DNA of 32,483 nt from an uncultured Bacilli bacterium (GCA_947627435.1 CANQWB010000001.1:71952-104434); one strand, 5' to 3'; shown: positions 14,965 through 24,806, counted from the stretch's first letter. Made by a program: numbers and translations. The notes: a model not told the origin generated them from the letters alone.

Positions 14965-16902
14965 ATGATGAAGAAAATATCAGTTATTATATGTTGTTAT
15001 AATACTGAAAAATATGTCGAAAAATGCATTAATTCTATTTTAAATCAAACTTATCAAAATATAGAAATTATAATAGTAGAGGATCATTCTACTGATAATA
15101 CAAAAGAAAAATTGTTGACATATAAAAGTAATCCAAAAGTAAGAATTCTTATGAATGAACAAAATAAAGGTTTATCATACTCACGCAACCGTGCGTTAGA
15201 AATAGCGACAGGGGATTACATAGGGTACATTGATTCTGATGATTATGTAGAACCAACGTATTATGAGAGGTTAATGCAGTCTATTCAAGATAATCATTCT
15301 GAGGTAGCTATTTGTGGTATAAAAGTTGTAGATGAAGATGGAAATCTTGACCATATTAATCCATGTTATCAAAATAATGCCGGTATACTTTCATTTATTG
15401 ATAACGGTCTTGCAGCATCTGCTTGTAATAAATTATTTCAAAAAGAAGCAATTTCAAAGTATCCATTTTCAGTTGGGAAAGTAAATGAAGATATTGCTGT
15501 AGTGATTCCAACTCTTATGAATGCATGTAAAGTAAGCTATGCAAATGATACGTATTATTATTATGTGCAGAGAAATCATTCCATCCAAAATTCTAGTTTT
15601 TCAGAAAAACGATTTGATATTTTTTATGGCGTAGATTTAACATTAGAAAGAATCAAAAATCACTGTGAATATATGCAAGCAAAAGAAGCATTGGTATTCA
15701 ATCAATTGATAGTTTTATTGTTATATGTGATACCAAAAGAACCTAATTTTTGGAAAAGAAATCAGATTCTAAAAAAATATAATAAATTGATACAAAAATA
15801 TCATATTGAAAATAATTCATTATTAAATAAATATCTAGAAAGCCAAACGGGAAAATCTGGTATGTATGTACGTTTTCTCATAAAATGTACGATTCAAAAA
15901 TGGAATATGTTGGAAAATATTATGATTGCATTTTATCGCTTTTTAAAAAGTCACAAAAAATCGGTGATTCCTAATGTAATTAGGATAGAAGATTTGGTAA
16001 AATGTGCAAAAAAGCAACAACAATTACCTGAAAAAATATCTATTACTGCTGTTATTCCAAATTATAATTATGAAAAATTCTTATATCAGAGATTTTATAG
16101 TGTGTTGAATCAAAATGTGAAGATTAAAGAAATTGTGATATTGGATGATTGTTCTACAGATTACAGTCGTAATGTAATAGATGAAATTGTCACGCAGATT
16201 TCTCCTTACATTACAATCAAAAAAATATATAATAAGCAAAATAGTGGTTCAGCCTTTCGTCAATGGCAGAAAGGGCTAAAAGAAGCAAGTGGTGACTATG
16301 TTTGGATTGCTGAAGCAGATGATTATTGCCAGTCTAATATGATTGAAAATCTAACAAAGCCATTAGAAAAAAATTCAGATGTTATAATTTCTTATTGTGA
16401 TACTGCTTTTATCAATACAAATGGTTATATTACTTATAAATCAATTATTCCTGAAATTGATATTATGAAAACAGGACATTGGAATTGTAACTATGTCATA
16501 GATGGTATCAAGGAGTATGAACATTATTCATTTTTGAATTGTACAATTGCTAATGTCTCTTCTTGTATATTTCGCAAAGGCGATTATGATACTATACTAG
16601 AACAAGCAGGTACATATAAACAAGCAGGTGATTGGTTCTTTTATGTATATTTAATGCATATGGGAAAAGTAGCATTTTGTAATAAAACGTTGAATTATTA
16701 TAGGGAACATGGAAATAATGTTAGTAGTATTACTAAAAAAGAAGCACATATGCAAGAAATTAAAAGTATCCATCAATATTTTAAAGCAAATTATGGATTA
16801 AATGAAGACCAAGAAAAACATATTCACGAACGATACGAGTTTTTGAAGATTGTATGGGATTTAGAAAAGAAGGTAGATTATGATAAAAAAATTGATACCT
16901 AA
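14965..16902 (+). CDS. Dual-domain GT2 glycosyltransferase (645 aa)
   Basis: An AGGAGG site precedes two in-frame ATGs (14965 and 14968); either may be used. The first GT-A domain (residues 1 to about 220) has ISVIICCYNTEKYVEKC, VEDHSTDNT and YIDSDDY as its DxD site. A helical linker follows (about 220-345). The second GT-A domain (about 350-600) has AVIPNYNYEKF, LDDCSTD, NSGSAFRQWQKG and WIAEADDY. The second domain is clearly homologous to the N-terminal domain of the next gene. Two active sites in one chain suggest sequential transfer or polymer synthesis. Both DxD sites look intact. Donors are unknown. Confidence 0.85.
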   Translation: MMKKISVIICCYNTEKYVEKCINSILNQTYQNIEIIIVEDHSTDNTKEKLLTYKSNPKVRILMNEQNKGLSYSRNRALEIATGDYIGYIDSDDYVEPTYYERLMQSIQDNHSEVAICGIKVVDEDGNLDHINPCYQNNAGILSFIDNGLAASACNKLFQKEAISKYPFSVGKVNEDIAVVIPTLMNACKVSYANDTYYYYVQRNHSIQNSSFSEKRFDIFYGVDLTLERIKNHCEYMQAKEALVFNQLIVLLLYVIPKEPNFWKRNQILKKYNKLIQKYHIENNSLLNKYLESQTGKSGMYVRFLIKCTIQKWNMLENIMIAFYRFLKSHKKSVIPNVIRIEDLVKCAKKQQQLPEKISITAVIPNYNYEKFLYQRFYSVLNQNVKIKEIVILDDCSTDYSRNVIDEIVTQISPYITIKKIYNKQNSGSAFRQWQKGLKEASGDYVWIAEADDYCQSNMIENLTKPLEKNSDVIISYCDTAFINTNGYITYKSIIPEIDIMKTGHWNCNYVIDGIKEYEHYSFLNCTIANVSSCIFRKGDYDTILEQAGTYKQAGDWFFYVYLMHMGKVAFCNKTLNYYREHGNNVSSITKKEAHMQEIKSIHQYFKANYGLNEDQEKHIHERYEFLKIVWDLEKKVDYDKKIDT

Positions 16903-19057
16903 AAGGGTGTTAAATACATATCGTCAAGTGAAGAAAAATCATGGAGTCAATATATATAAACAACATGGAAAACTTGTGAAAAACCATGTGCAAAAAGTAT
17001 CAGTAGTGATTCCAAATTACAATTATGAAAAGTTAATTGTTGAGAGAATTGATTCTATTATAAGACAAACTTATCCTATATATGAAATTATTGTATTAGA
17101 TGATTGCTCAAAAGATAATAGTGTTGCTGTAATAAAGAACAAGTTAAAAACGATTCAACATATAAAAACAAAGTTAATTGTTAATGATAAAAATAGTGGT
17201 TCTGTGTTTAAACAATGGCAAAAAGGGTTTGAAGAAGCAAAAGGTGATTATGTTTGGATTGCTGAGGCAGATGATAGTGCTAATTGTCATTTTTTAGAAA
17301 CTGCCATGAGGGGTTTCGAAGATAAAGATGTTATATTATCATATACAGAAAGTATGAGAATAGATTTAAATAATAAAATTATCCAAAATTCTTGTCGCGA
17401 TTGGATGGAAGGTGTAAGTAGTACTAGATGGAACAAAAGTTATATTGTAGATGGCAAAGATGAAATTATAAATTGTCTAAGTATTTGCAATACGATACCT
17501 AATGTTTCCGCAGTTGTATGGAAAAAACAAGACTATCACGATATTTTTAAAGAAGCTCAAAAATTTAAAATTAGTGGGGACTGGTATATTTACTATCATG
17601 CACTTCAAAATGGGAAAATTGCATACCATAAAAAAAGTCTAAATTATTTTAGAAAGCATAATCAATCTGCTAGTACAGTTGTAAAAGTAGAAATGGAATT
17701 AAAAGAATTATTATGGATCCAAAAAGACATTCGTGATCATTATGTGTTACCAAGTAATATTATCCATAAACAATCTTATCGATATGGAACAATTATTCAA
17801 AAAGTGGATGAAAAGGTAAAAAAAGAAGTAGAACCATTCATTGCAAAGAAAATTGCATGGATTATTCCAGCTCCAATTAAAGGATCAGGCGGCATTCGTA
17901 CTATGATTCAAAATGCAAATGCCCTTGTGAAAAAAGGATATGAATGTGATATATATATTGAAGAAGATTATATAAATGATTCAATGAGTATGAAACGTCG
18001 TATTGAGAACTACTATGGGGAATGTTTGGCTGATGTATATGTTGGAATTGAATTTCGAAAACAATACGATTTAGCTTTTTGTACTTATTCTATATTAACG
18101 GCTGATTATTTAAACTTTATGGATGTACCTAGAAAAGCATACTTTATTCAAGACTTTGAACCATGGTTTGAACCAATGGGAGGTCTATATTTGCAAATGG
18201 AAAAATCATATAAATATCATTTCTATGGTATTAGTATTGGAAAATGGCTTACATATAAGTTATCAAATGAATTCGATATGTCTATGAATTACTTTGACTT
18301 TTGTGCAGATTTGAACATTTACCATAAATTAGATGGTGTAGAAAAAGAAGATGCAGTTTGTTTTATTTATCAACCTGAAAAGGCCAGAAGATGCAGTAAC
18401 TTAGGAATAGATGCACTCAGATTGGTAAAAAAGTTGCGCCCTGAAATTAAAATCTACTTATATGGATCTGATCAAGCTTGGAAAGATAATCTAGAAGTGG
18501 AAAATTTAAATATTATTTCGTTAGCCGAATGTAACAAATTGTATAACAAGTGTAAGGTAGGATTATGTATTAGTGCATCTAATCCTTCTAGAATTCCATT
18601 TGAAATGATGGCCGCTGGATTACCAGTGGTAGATTTATATCGTGAAAATAATTTATATGATGTACCAGATGGTGGCGTATTACTGGCAGATTCTACACCA
18701 GAAGCAATTGCAACCGCAATTATTAAAATATACGATGATGAAAAATTGCAAAAGAAAATGTCTACAATTGGGGAATCATATATGAAAAATCATCCAATTG
18801 AAAAAGGCTTTGAACAGTTTTATCAATTTGTAGAAGATGTATTAAATGATAAGATAAAACCAAATAACAAGATAAAATCACTCTATAAAACAGAAAAAAT
18901 AACTCCTTCTGATGAAGTGTTAAATGTTTCTAATATAGTGCGAGCTATTCCAGTTGCTATTTCACATCATTCTAAAATGATTCGACAAATGGTAAGAATA
19001 AAAAAGAAAATTGAACGTGAAGTAAAAGAATTGGTAAGAAAGGTATTTGGTCTTTGA
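16880..19057 (+). CDS. GT2 domain fused to WsaF-like GT4 glycosyltransferase (725 aa)
   Basis: It overlaps the previous gene by 23 bp and has an AAGAAGG ribosome site. The N-terminal GT-A domain (about residues 35-290) carries VIPNYNYEKL, LDDCSKDNS, NSGSVFKQWQKG and WIAEADDS. The C-terminal part (about 320-660) resembles the rhamnosyltransferase WsaF: KIAWIIPAPIKGSGGIRT, YFIQDFEPWFEPMG, and RIPFEMMAAGLPVVDLY as the GT4 donor-site region. A basic tail closes the protein (RIKKKIEREVKELVRK). This fusion is found in rhamnan and S-layer-glycan loci, so the polymer may contain rhamnose; no dTDP-rhamnose genes are in the window, so this remains an inference. Confidence 0.83.
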   Translation: MIKKLIPKRVLNTYRQVKKNHGVNIYKQHGKLVKNHVQKVSVVIPNYNYEKLIVERIDSIIRQTYPIYEIIVLDDCSKDNSVAVIKNKLKTIQHIKTKLIVNDKNSGSVFKQWQKGFEEAKGDYVWIAEADDSANCHFLETAMRGFEDKDVILSYTESMRIDLNNKIIQNSCRDWMEGVSSTRWNKSYIVDGKDEIINCLSICNTIPNVSAVVWKKQDYHDIFKEAQKFKISGDWYIYYHALQNGKIAYHKKSLNYFRKHNQSASTVVKVEMELKELLWIQKDIRDHYVLPSNIIHKQSYRYGTIIQKVDEKVKKEVEPFIAKKIAWIIPAPIKGSGGIRTMIQNANALVKKGYECDIYIEEDYINDSMSMKRRIENYYGECLADVYVGIEFRKQYDLAFCTYSILTADYLNFMDVPRKAYFIQDFEPWFEPMGGLYLQMEKSYKYHFYGISIGKWLTYKLSNEFDMSMNYFDFCADLNIYHKLDGVEKEDAVCFIYQPEKARRCSNLGIDALRLVKKLRPEIKIYLYGSDQAWKDNLEVENLNIISLAECNKLYNKCKVGLCISASNPSRIPFEMMAAGLPVVDLYRENNLYDVPDGGVLLADSTPEAIATAIIKIYDDEKLQKKMSTIGESYMKNHPIEKGFEQFYQFVEDVLNDKIKPNNKIKSLYKTEKITPSDEVLNVSNIVRAIPVAISHHSKMIRQMVRIKKKIEREVKELVRKVFGL

Positions 19058-20877
19058 TGAAGAAAATGTTATATAAATTTGCACAATTAGGATACCGTTT
19101 GATTCCACTTCGTGCGGATCGAAAAAAGAAAATTGTAGCAATAATTACACAAAAAAGGAAAATGACTAAAAAACAATTGATACATAAAATTCAAAAGTAC
19201 CAAGTTATTTCTTTTGATATTTTTGATACTTTGATTACACGTACACTTTATCAACCAGATGATTTATTTCAGATCATTGGTGAAATAGAAAATATCCCTG
19301 ATTTTTTAAATATGCGTAAGCAGGCCGAGATAGAAGCTAATCGCAAATGGAATCATGATTGCAATTTGGATGAGATATATGAGGAATTAAATCACTTATA
19401 CCATTTAGATTCTAAAAAATTAAAAGAATTAGAAATTTCTTTAGAATTAGAATTTTGTATTCCTCGAAAGGATATGCTTGATGTATTTTATAAAATAAAA
19501 AAGAATCATAAAATTATTTTGGTAAGTGATATGTACTTGAATCGAGAAATTATTGAAAAAATGCTAGCAAAATGTGGTTATAGTGGTTATGACAAACTGT
19601 ATCTATCCAATGAACTCAATAAAAGAAAAGATAACAAAACAATATGGGATGATGTATTACAAGAAAATAAGAATATTGTACATATTGGTGATAATCTGTT
19701 GTCTGATTATGAATATCCAAAAGAGTTTCATATAGACACAATCAAAATTGAAAGCGGCATTTCAATTTTACAAAAATCTAAAGCTAATATTTTTCTGAAA
19801 GATTGCAATTCATCTGGTTCCAATTCTATATTTTTAGGATTAATTATTAATAAGATTTTATGTAATTCTCCATTTTCAGATGGGAATATCGTTACACTAG
19901 AACAATTTGGCTATACATTAATTGCACCTTTTATGTTTGAATTTATGAAATTCATAGATGAACAGGAAGGCCCTCTATTGTTTTTAGCACGTGAAGGGTA
20001 TCAATTACAAAAACTATATGTAAAATATTGTGACATATTTAAAAAAAAGCAAAAACAGAATTTTTACTTTCTAAGTTCCCGAAAAGCTTCAACTATATAT
20101 GAAACAAAAGAAGACATTGAAAAGAGTTGTAGTCAGGTATTTAATGGCAGTATTGCCAATTTTTTAGAACAAATATTTGATATAAAAGTAGAAAATAATA
20201 TGCTGATTGAATTACCAAAAGATAAAGATACTGTCATTCCTATTGTACTTTCTTATGCCGAGGACATCATTGCACAATCTTTAGAAAATAAAAAAAATTA
20301 TATTTCATATATGAAAAAAATGATTCCAAATTACCAAAAAGTAGATCTTACTTTGGTTGACTTAGGTTACTCCGGAACTATTCAATACAATTTAAGTCGT
20401 ATATTAAACCAACATATCAAAGGTTGTTATTTAACTAATTCTGATTCTGTTAAAAGATTTTTTTCTGATAGTATTTTAGAGTTTTGCTTCGATATTCATG
20501 AAGACCCATTATATCAAAAAATATATCATTATTCTTTAATATTAGAATTTTTCTTATCTGCACCGTTTGGACAATTATTAAAATTTGCAGAACAAGAAGG
20601 AGAAATTATTCCAATTTACAATCAAGAAAAGATGGATTCTATCAAAGAACATACATTGGATACTATTTTTAATGGTGTGATATCTTATATGGAAGATATT
20701 CATCATATTTGTGAAGTATTTCATATAGATATAGATAAAAGGCTAATTGCACAAATCTATATTGGTTTTATTGAAACATCTAGTATCAGTTATGAAGTAA
20801 AAGATCAGTTTAGATTTCAAGATGCCTACTGTGGAACAAAGGAATATAATGTATTTAAAAAGATAAGTCGTTATTAA
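19057..20877 (+). CDS. HAD-superfamily protein of COG5610 type (606 aa)
   Basis: The start is taken as the ATG that overlaps the previous TGA (TGATG); the track uses the TTG one codon before. The first half is a HAD phosphatase-like domain: motif I SFDIFDTLITR (about residue 50), motif II VSDMYL, and motif IV HIGDNLLSDYE. The second half (about residues 270-606) is an unassigned domain with FLAREGYQLQKLY and VDLGYSGTIQYNLSR, which is usual for this family. Members occur inside capsule and O-antigen clusters next to glycosyltransferases. The substrate is not established; a phospho-sugar or lipid-phosphate role is possible. Confidence 0.75.
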   Translation: MKKMLYKFAQLGYRLIPLRADRKKKIVAIITQKRKMTKKQLIHKIQKYQVISFDIFDTLITRTLYQPDDLFQIIGEIENIPDFLNMRKQAEIEANRKWNHDCNLDEIYEELNHLYHLDSKKLKELEISLELEFCIPRKDMLDVFYKIKKNHKIILVSDMYLNREIIEKMLAKCGYSGYDKLYLSNELNKRKDNKTIWDDVLQENKNIVHIGDNLLSDYEYPKEFHIDTIKIESGISILQKSKANIFLKDCNSSGSNSIFLGLIINKILCNSPFSDGNIVTLEQFGYTLIAPFMFEFMKFIDEQEGPLLFLAREGYQLQKLYVKYCDIFKKKQKQNFYFLSSRKASTIYETKEDIEKSCSQVFNGSIANFLEQIFDIKVENNMLIELPKDKDTVIPIVLSYAEDIIAQSLENKKNYISYMKKMIPNYQKVDLTLVDLGYSGTIQYNLSRILNQHIKGCYLTNSDSVKRFFSDSILEFCFDIHEDPLYQKIYHYSLILEFFLSAPFGQLLKFAEQEGEIIPIYNQEKMDSIKEHTLDTIFNGVISYMEDIHHICEVFHIDIDKRLIAQIYIGFIETSSISYEVKDQFRFQDAYCGTKEYNVFKKISRY

Positions 20878-20890
20878 GGAGAAATATAAT

Positions 20891-21271
20891 ATGAAACAAT
20901 TATTAAAACAAATTATAAGATTTGGTATTGTAGGGGTAATTGCTTTTCTTATTGATTATTCATTACTATATGTATTTACTGAATTTATACATATTCATTA
21001 TCTTATTTCATCTGTTATGTCGTTTACAATATCACTTATTTTTAATTACATTGCGAGTATCTATTGGGTATTTGATGTAAAAAAGAAACAAACATATAAA
21101 GAAGTAATTATATTTGTAGTACTAAGTGTGATTGGTCTTGGAATTAATCAACTTGTGATGTATGTGATGACTGATTTATGGAAAATATACTATATGTTAA
21201 GTAAATTAGTTGCAACCGCAATTGTCATGGTATGGAATTTTATCACAAGAAAAATATTTATAGAAAAATAA
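20891..21271 (+). CDS. GtrA-like membrane protein (126 aa)
   Basis: It has an AAGGAGAAA ribosome site. Four TM helices and the typical opening RFGIVGVIAFLIDYSLLY identify the GtrA/DPMS family, thought to flip polyprenyl-phosphate-linked sugars. In this locus it probably serves the GtrB-like enzyme encoded at 23759, although nine other reading steps separate them. It ends this operon segment; a terminator begins at its stop codon. Confidence 0.85.
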   Translation: MKQLLKQIIRFGIVGVIAFLIDYSLLYVFTEFIHIHYLISSVMSFTISLIFNYIASIYWVFDVKKKQTYKEVIIFVVLSVIGLGINQLVMYVMTDLWKIYYMLSKLVATAIVMVWNFITRKIFIEK

Positions 21272-21298
21272 TTATAGACAAATGTCTATAATTTTTTG
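21271..21298 (+). terminator. Terminator after the gtrA-like gene
   Basis: A nearly loop-less perfect stem ATTATAGACA/TGTCTATAAT is followed by TTTTTT. It separates the first part of the polysaccharide locus from the second. Confidence 0.8.
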
Positions 21299-21311
21299 TT
21301 ATATATGAAAC

Positions 21312-21340
21312 TTTACTCCCACATTATTTTGTCGTATAAT
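21312..21340 (+). promoter_or_regulatory. Promoter for the second polysaccharide operon (TTTACT-17-TATAAT)
   Basis: The -35 TTTACT (21312-21317) and -10 TATAAT (21335-21340) have 17-bp spacing, directly after the terminator. The start codon at 21356 follows, so the ORF-track start at 21296, upstream of this promoter, is not used. Confidence 0.7.
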
Positions 21341-21355
21341 AAAAGTGGTGATTCT

Positions 21356-22489
21356 ATGAAAAAGGTAACCATTTTCGCACTTCATTTAGGGTATGGAGGC
21401 ATTGAAAGATGTATATCGATGCTTGCAAATGCATTATGTGATGAATATCAAGTAGAGATTATCTCTACTTATGAATTAGGTGAACATCCTGCCTTTTTCT
21501 TAAATAAACAAATTCAAGTTCAATATTTATTAAAAGAAACAAGTCCTAATCGTCAGGAATTTTTAAGAGCTCTTAAGAGTTTTCATTTCATTCAAGCATG
21601 GAAAGAAGGCATGAGAGCAATTCACATTCTAAAATGGAAAAAAGAGAAAATGATTGGAGCCATGCAAGAATGCAATAGTGATATTATGATTGCAACAAGG
21701 GATATTCATAATAAATGGTTAGGAAAATACGGTAAAAAAAGTGCATATAAAATTGGTTGGGAACATAATCATCCACATGGCAATCAAAGGTATATGAAAA
21801 AAGTAATTGAGTCAGTCAAAAATCTAGATGCATTTGTGCTCGTTTCTCCTGAGTTAAAAAAACTATATGAGTCAAAAGTAACATGCCCTTGTATATATAT
21901 TCCAAATGCGATTGAAGATTTTCAAAATGAATTGTCAAAACAGACAGAAAAAAAGATTATTTCTATTGGAAGATTATCTAAAGAAAAAGGATATTCTGAT
22001 TTAATAGATGTGTTTGATATGGTACATAAATTATTTCCAGATTGGCATTTGGATATTATTGGAGATGGAATAGAACGAGATAGTCTCGTACACAAAATTA
22101 ATCACTATCAATTACAAAAGGATATTACATTACATGGTTATCAAGGAAAAGAATATATCAATAATTTATTAGAACATTCTTCCATTTATGTCATGTCATC
22201 GTTTACAGAGTCATTTGGCATTGTATTATTAGAAGCATTTTCGTTTGGATTACCTTGTGTCGCTTTTGATAGTGCCGAGGGTGCGAATTTGCTAATTAGT
22301 AATAATTGGGATGGCTATCTAATTAAAAATCGAGATAAAGAACAGATGGCTAAACGCATTTGTGAATTGATTCAAAATCAAAATAGAAGAATTGTTATGG
22401 GCGATAATGGTATGAAAAAAGCAACTACTTATCAAATGAGTGAAGTTAAAAAACAGTGGCTTGCTTTATTAGAAAAGGAAACAATATGA
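21356..22489 (+). CDS. GT4 glycosyltransferase (377 aa)
   Basis: The start is set at MKKVTIFALHLGYGGIER, with GTGGTG upstream and a promoter at 21312-21340. GT-B features are the N-terminal GGIER loop, ISIGRLSKEKGYSDLI at the start of the C-terminal domain, and the EX7E motif in ESFGIVLLE followed by GLPCVAFDS. It is a retaining, cytoplasmic enzyme of the common capsule/EPS type. It overlaps the next gene by four bases. The sugar donor cannot be told from sequence. Confidence 0.87.
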   Translation: MKKVTIFALHLGYGGIERCISMLANALCDEYQVEIISTYELGEHPAFFLNKQIQVQYLLKETSPNRQEFLRALKSFHFIQAWKEGMRAIHILKWKKEKMIGAMQECNSDIMIATRDIHNKWLGKYGKKSAYKIGWEHNHPHGNQRYMKKVIESVKNLDAFVLVSPELKKLYESKVTCPCIYIPNAIEDFQNELSKQTEKKIISIGRLSKEKGYSDLIDVFDMVHKLFPDWHLDIIGDGIERDSLVHKINHYQLQKDITLHGYQGKEYINNLLEHSSIYVMSSFTESFGIVLLEAFSFGLPCVAFDSAEGANLLISNNWDGYLIKNRDKEQMAKRICELIQNQNRRIVMGDNGMKKATTYQMSEVKKQWLALLEKETI

Positions 22490-22956
22490 AAAAAGTATTA
22501 TGGATTTCGAGTCAAGGGGGTCATTTAAATGAGTTGTTACAACTAGATTCCTTATTTTCAAAATATGACTCTTATTTTATGACAGAAAAAACGAAAACAA
22601 CTATATTTTTAAAAGACAAATATAAAAATACGTCTTACTTACTTTATGGGACAAGACATCATATGTGGTGCTATCCATTTATTTTATTGGCAAATTGTTT
22701 GATTAGTTTGCATCAATATTTGAAAATACGTCCTGATTATGTAGTCACGACAGGTACCCATACTGCTGGGCCTATGTGCATGATTGCTAAAATTATGGGC
22801 AGTAAAGTGATTTATATTGAAACGTTTGCTAATATAGAAAATAAAACAGCAACAGGTAGACTGCTTGCCCCATTCGCAGATTTATTGATTGTTCAGTGGG
22901 AAAGTATGTTAGATGTATACCCAAAAGCAAAGTTTGGGGGGTGTATTTTTAAATGA
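22486..22956 (+). CDS. Alg14/PssD-like glycosyltransferase accessory subunit (156 aa)
   Basis: The start ATG overlaps the previous stop (ATGA); the track start lies ten codons too early. The N-terminus VLWISSQGGHLNELLQL and the later YVVTTGTHTAGPMCMIAK and YIETFANIENKT are characteristic of the Alg14/PssD/CpsF group. These proteins hold the catalytic Alg13-like partner at the membrane. The partner is the next gene, overlapping by four bases. Length is normal for the family. Confidence 0.87.
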   Translation: MKKVLWISSQGGHLNELLQLDSLFSKYDSYFMTEKTKTTIFLKDKYKNTSYLLYGTRHHMWCYPFILLANCLISLHQYLKIRPDYVVTTGTHTAGPMCMIAKIMGSKVIYIETFANIENKTATGRLLAPFADLLIVQWESMLDVYPKAKFGGCIFK

Positions 22957-23762
22957 TATTTGTGATATTAGGCACACAAGATAAAAAGTTTCCAAGATTA
23001 CTTGAAGAAGTAGAAAAGTTGATTTTGGATGGTACCATTCAAGAAAAGGTTATTGTTCAATCAGGTAATACTCCATATCATTCTAAGGTAATGGAAATTT
23101 ATTCTAGTTTAAGTCCTAAGAAGTTTTTAAGTTTTATGGAACAAAGTGATTATATTATTACACATGGTGGTGTTGGAACCATTCTAGATGCACTCAAAAT
23201 GAATAAAAAAATAATTGCTGTTCCAAGAAGAAAAGAATATAAGGAACATGAGAATAATCATCAAATACAAATTGTTCAAAAATTCAATCAAGAACATTAT
23301 ATTATTGGATGTGATGAAGTAGAAGATTTAAAAAAGAAAATTGCAAAAGTAAGTACTTTTAAGCCCAAAACATATGCTTTCAACAATGATCAAATGGTAT
23401 CAATGATAGCAACTTATATGGATGAAACTTCTACAAAAAGAAAAGAATTAATGATTTTTCTTTTCTATGCATTTTTAACATTATTCATACAACTTGGGAT
23501 TTATTTTTTAGGTAAGGTAGGACAATCAGGTTTCAATCATATGTGGCTTGGATGGCTCATTTCATATATTGTACTGATTTGCCTACATTACCGTAAAAAA
23601 AGTTATGTATTTGAAATTGTGTGGGGAGTTTTTCTTGCAATTGCACAATGGTTTTGGTTTACTTATTTTGAACAAATTAGTTCGATGATAATGATAACAA
23701 TAGTTGCTGATATGATAACTTATATAGGTCATACCATGTTTTATACAGGGAGGTTAAAATGA
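22953..23762 (+). CDS. Alg13/PssE-like glycosyltransferase with C-terminal membrane domain (269 aa)
   Basis: The first 165 residues are an Alg13/PssE-type GT28 C-terminal domain: MIFVILGTQDKKFPRL, then DYIITHGGVGTILDAL (UDP-sugar binding) and KEYKEHENNHQ. With the previous gene it makes a two-subunit transferase, in related systems a beta-1,4-galactosyl- or GlcNAc-transferase. After residue 165 there are about four TM helices (RKELMIFLFYAFLTLFI to the end) that standard PssE proteins (about 160 aa) do not have. This may anchor the enzyme or act like a GtrA-type partner. It overlaps the next gene by four bases. Confidence 0.82.
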   Translation: MIFVILGTQDKKFPRLLEEVEKLILDGTIQEKVIVQSGNTPYHSKVMEIYSSLSPKKFLSFMEQSDYIITHGGVGTILDALKMNKKIIAVPRRKEYKEHENNHQIQIVQKFNQEHYIIGCDEVEDLKKKIAKVSTFKPKTYAFNNDQMVSMIATYMDETSTKRKELMIFLFYAFLTLFIQLGIYFLGKVGQSGFNHMWLGWLISYIVLICLHYRKKSYVFEIVWGVFLAIAQWFWFTYFEQISSMIMITIVADMITYIGHTMFYTGRLK

Positions 23763-24697
23763 AAAAAGAATTATTGACAGTAATTGTACCATGTTATAAT
23801 GAACAAGAATCTCTCTTTTATTTTTATGAAGAGATTGTTAAAATCGCTGAACAAATGAAATCTTTGAATTTTGAATTTTTATTTGTAAATGATGGTTCCA
23901 AAGATCAAACGCTATCTATCATAAAAGAGCTTAGTCATAAAGATAAGAGAGTTCGTTATGTATCTTTTTCTAGAAACTTTGGAAAAGAAGCTGCAATGTA
24001 TGCAGGATTAGAACATTCTAAGGGAGATTATGTAACGTTGATGGATGCAGATTTACAGGACCCTCCTGCTTTATTAATTGAAATGTATTCTGCAATAAAA
24101 AATGATGGTTATGATGTAGTAGGAACTAGACGTGTTACTCGTAAAGGGGAACCTCCTATTCGTAGTTTCTTCGCAAGATGTTTTTATAAACTCATCAATC
24201 GTATGTCAAAAGTGGAAATGGTAGATGGAGCGAGAGATTATCGTTTAATGACACGTCAAGTAGTAGACGCAATTTTATCATTAAAAGAATACAATCGTTA
24301 TTCAAAAGGATTATTTAGTTTTGTAGGTTTTGATACCAAATGGATTGAATATGAAAATGTAAAAAGAGTTGCAGGAGAGACAAAATGGTCTTTTTGGAAA
24401 TTATTTATCTATGCGTTAAATGGTATTACTGCATTTTCAACAGTACCTTTGATACTTTCAGGAGTAATTGGAATCTTATTTTGTTTGATTTCATTTATTG
24501 CTATTATTGTAATTATCATTAAAACTCTTACTGTTGGAGATCCAACTGTTGGATGGCCATCTTTGGTATGTATCATTTTTTTTGTGAGTGGTGTACAGTT
24601 ATTTTGTATTGGAATTATGGGACAATATTTGTCTAAAACATATTTAGAAACAAAACATAGACCTATTTATGTTGTTAAAGAAACGGATAAAAATTAA
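23759..24697 (+). CDS. GtrB-like polyprenyl-phosphate glycosyltransferase (312 aa)
   Basis: A GT2 enzyme of the DPM1/GtrB class: TVIVPCYNEQESL, FLFVNDGSKDQT, SFSRNFGKEAAMYAGL, LMDADLQDPP (DxD) and DYRLMTR. Two C-terminal TM helices (about residues 230-255 and 265-295) match GtrB. It transfers a sugar from a nucleotide to undecaprenyl phosphate; the product is flipped by a GtrA protein and used to decorate the surface glycan. It is the last gene of the locus and is followed by a terminator. Confidence 0.9.
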   Translation: MKKELLTVIVPCYNEQESLFYFYEEIVKIAEQMKSLNFEFLFVNDGSKDQTLSIIKELSHKDKRVRYVSFSRNFGKEAAMYAGLEHSKGDYVTLMDADLQDPPALLIEMYSAIKNDGYDVVGTRRVTRKGEPPIRSFFARCFYKLINRMSKVEMVDGARDYRLMTRQVVDAILSLKEYNRYSKGLFSFVGFDTKWIEYENVKRVAGETKWSFWKLFIYALNGITAFSTVPLILSGVIGILFCLISFIAIIVIIIKTLTVGDPTVGWPSLVCIIFFVSGVQLFCIGIMGQYLSKTYLETKHRPIYVVKETDKN

Positions 24698-24702
24698 TAT
24701 GT

Positions 24703-24758
24703 AATTTTTTCAAAAACTATCAATTTTAAATATTTGTGAAAATGAATCTATAGAAAAA
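24703..24758. repeat. 56-bp direct repeat, left copy
   Basis: Starts AATTTTTTCAAAAACTATC and ends CTATAGAAAAA. It matches 26575-26630 at 54 of 56 positions by hand alignment. The two copies enclose the pilin-like gene with its promoter and terminator. Confidence 0.8.
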
Positions 24759-24780
24759 AATTCAAAGCATATTGAATGAT

Positions 24781-24806
24781 AAAGAATCTTGTCAAAGAGA
24801 TTCTTT
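24781..24806 (+). terminator. Terminator of the polysaccharide locus
   Basis: AAAGAATCT and AGATTCTTT form a 9-bp stem followed by a T-run. The next promoter's -35 box lies inside its loop. Confidence 0.75.
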
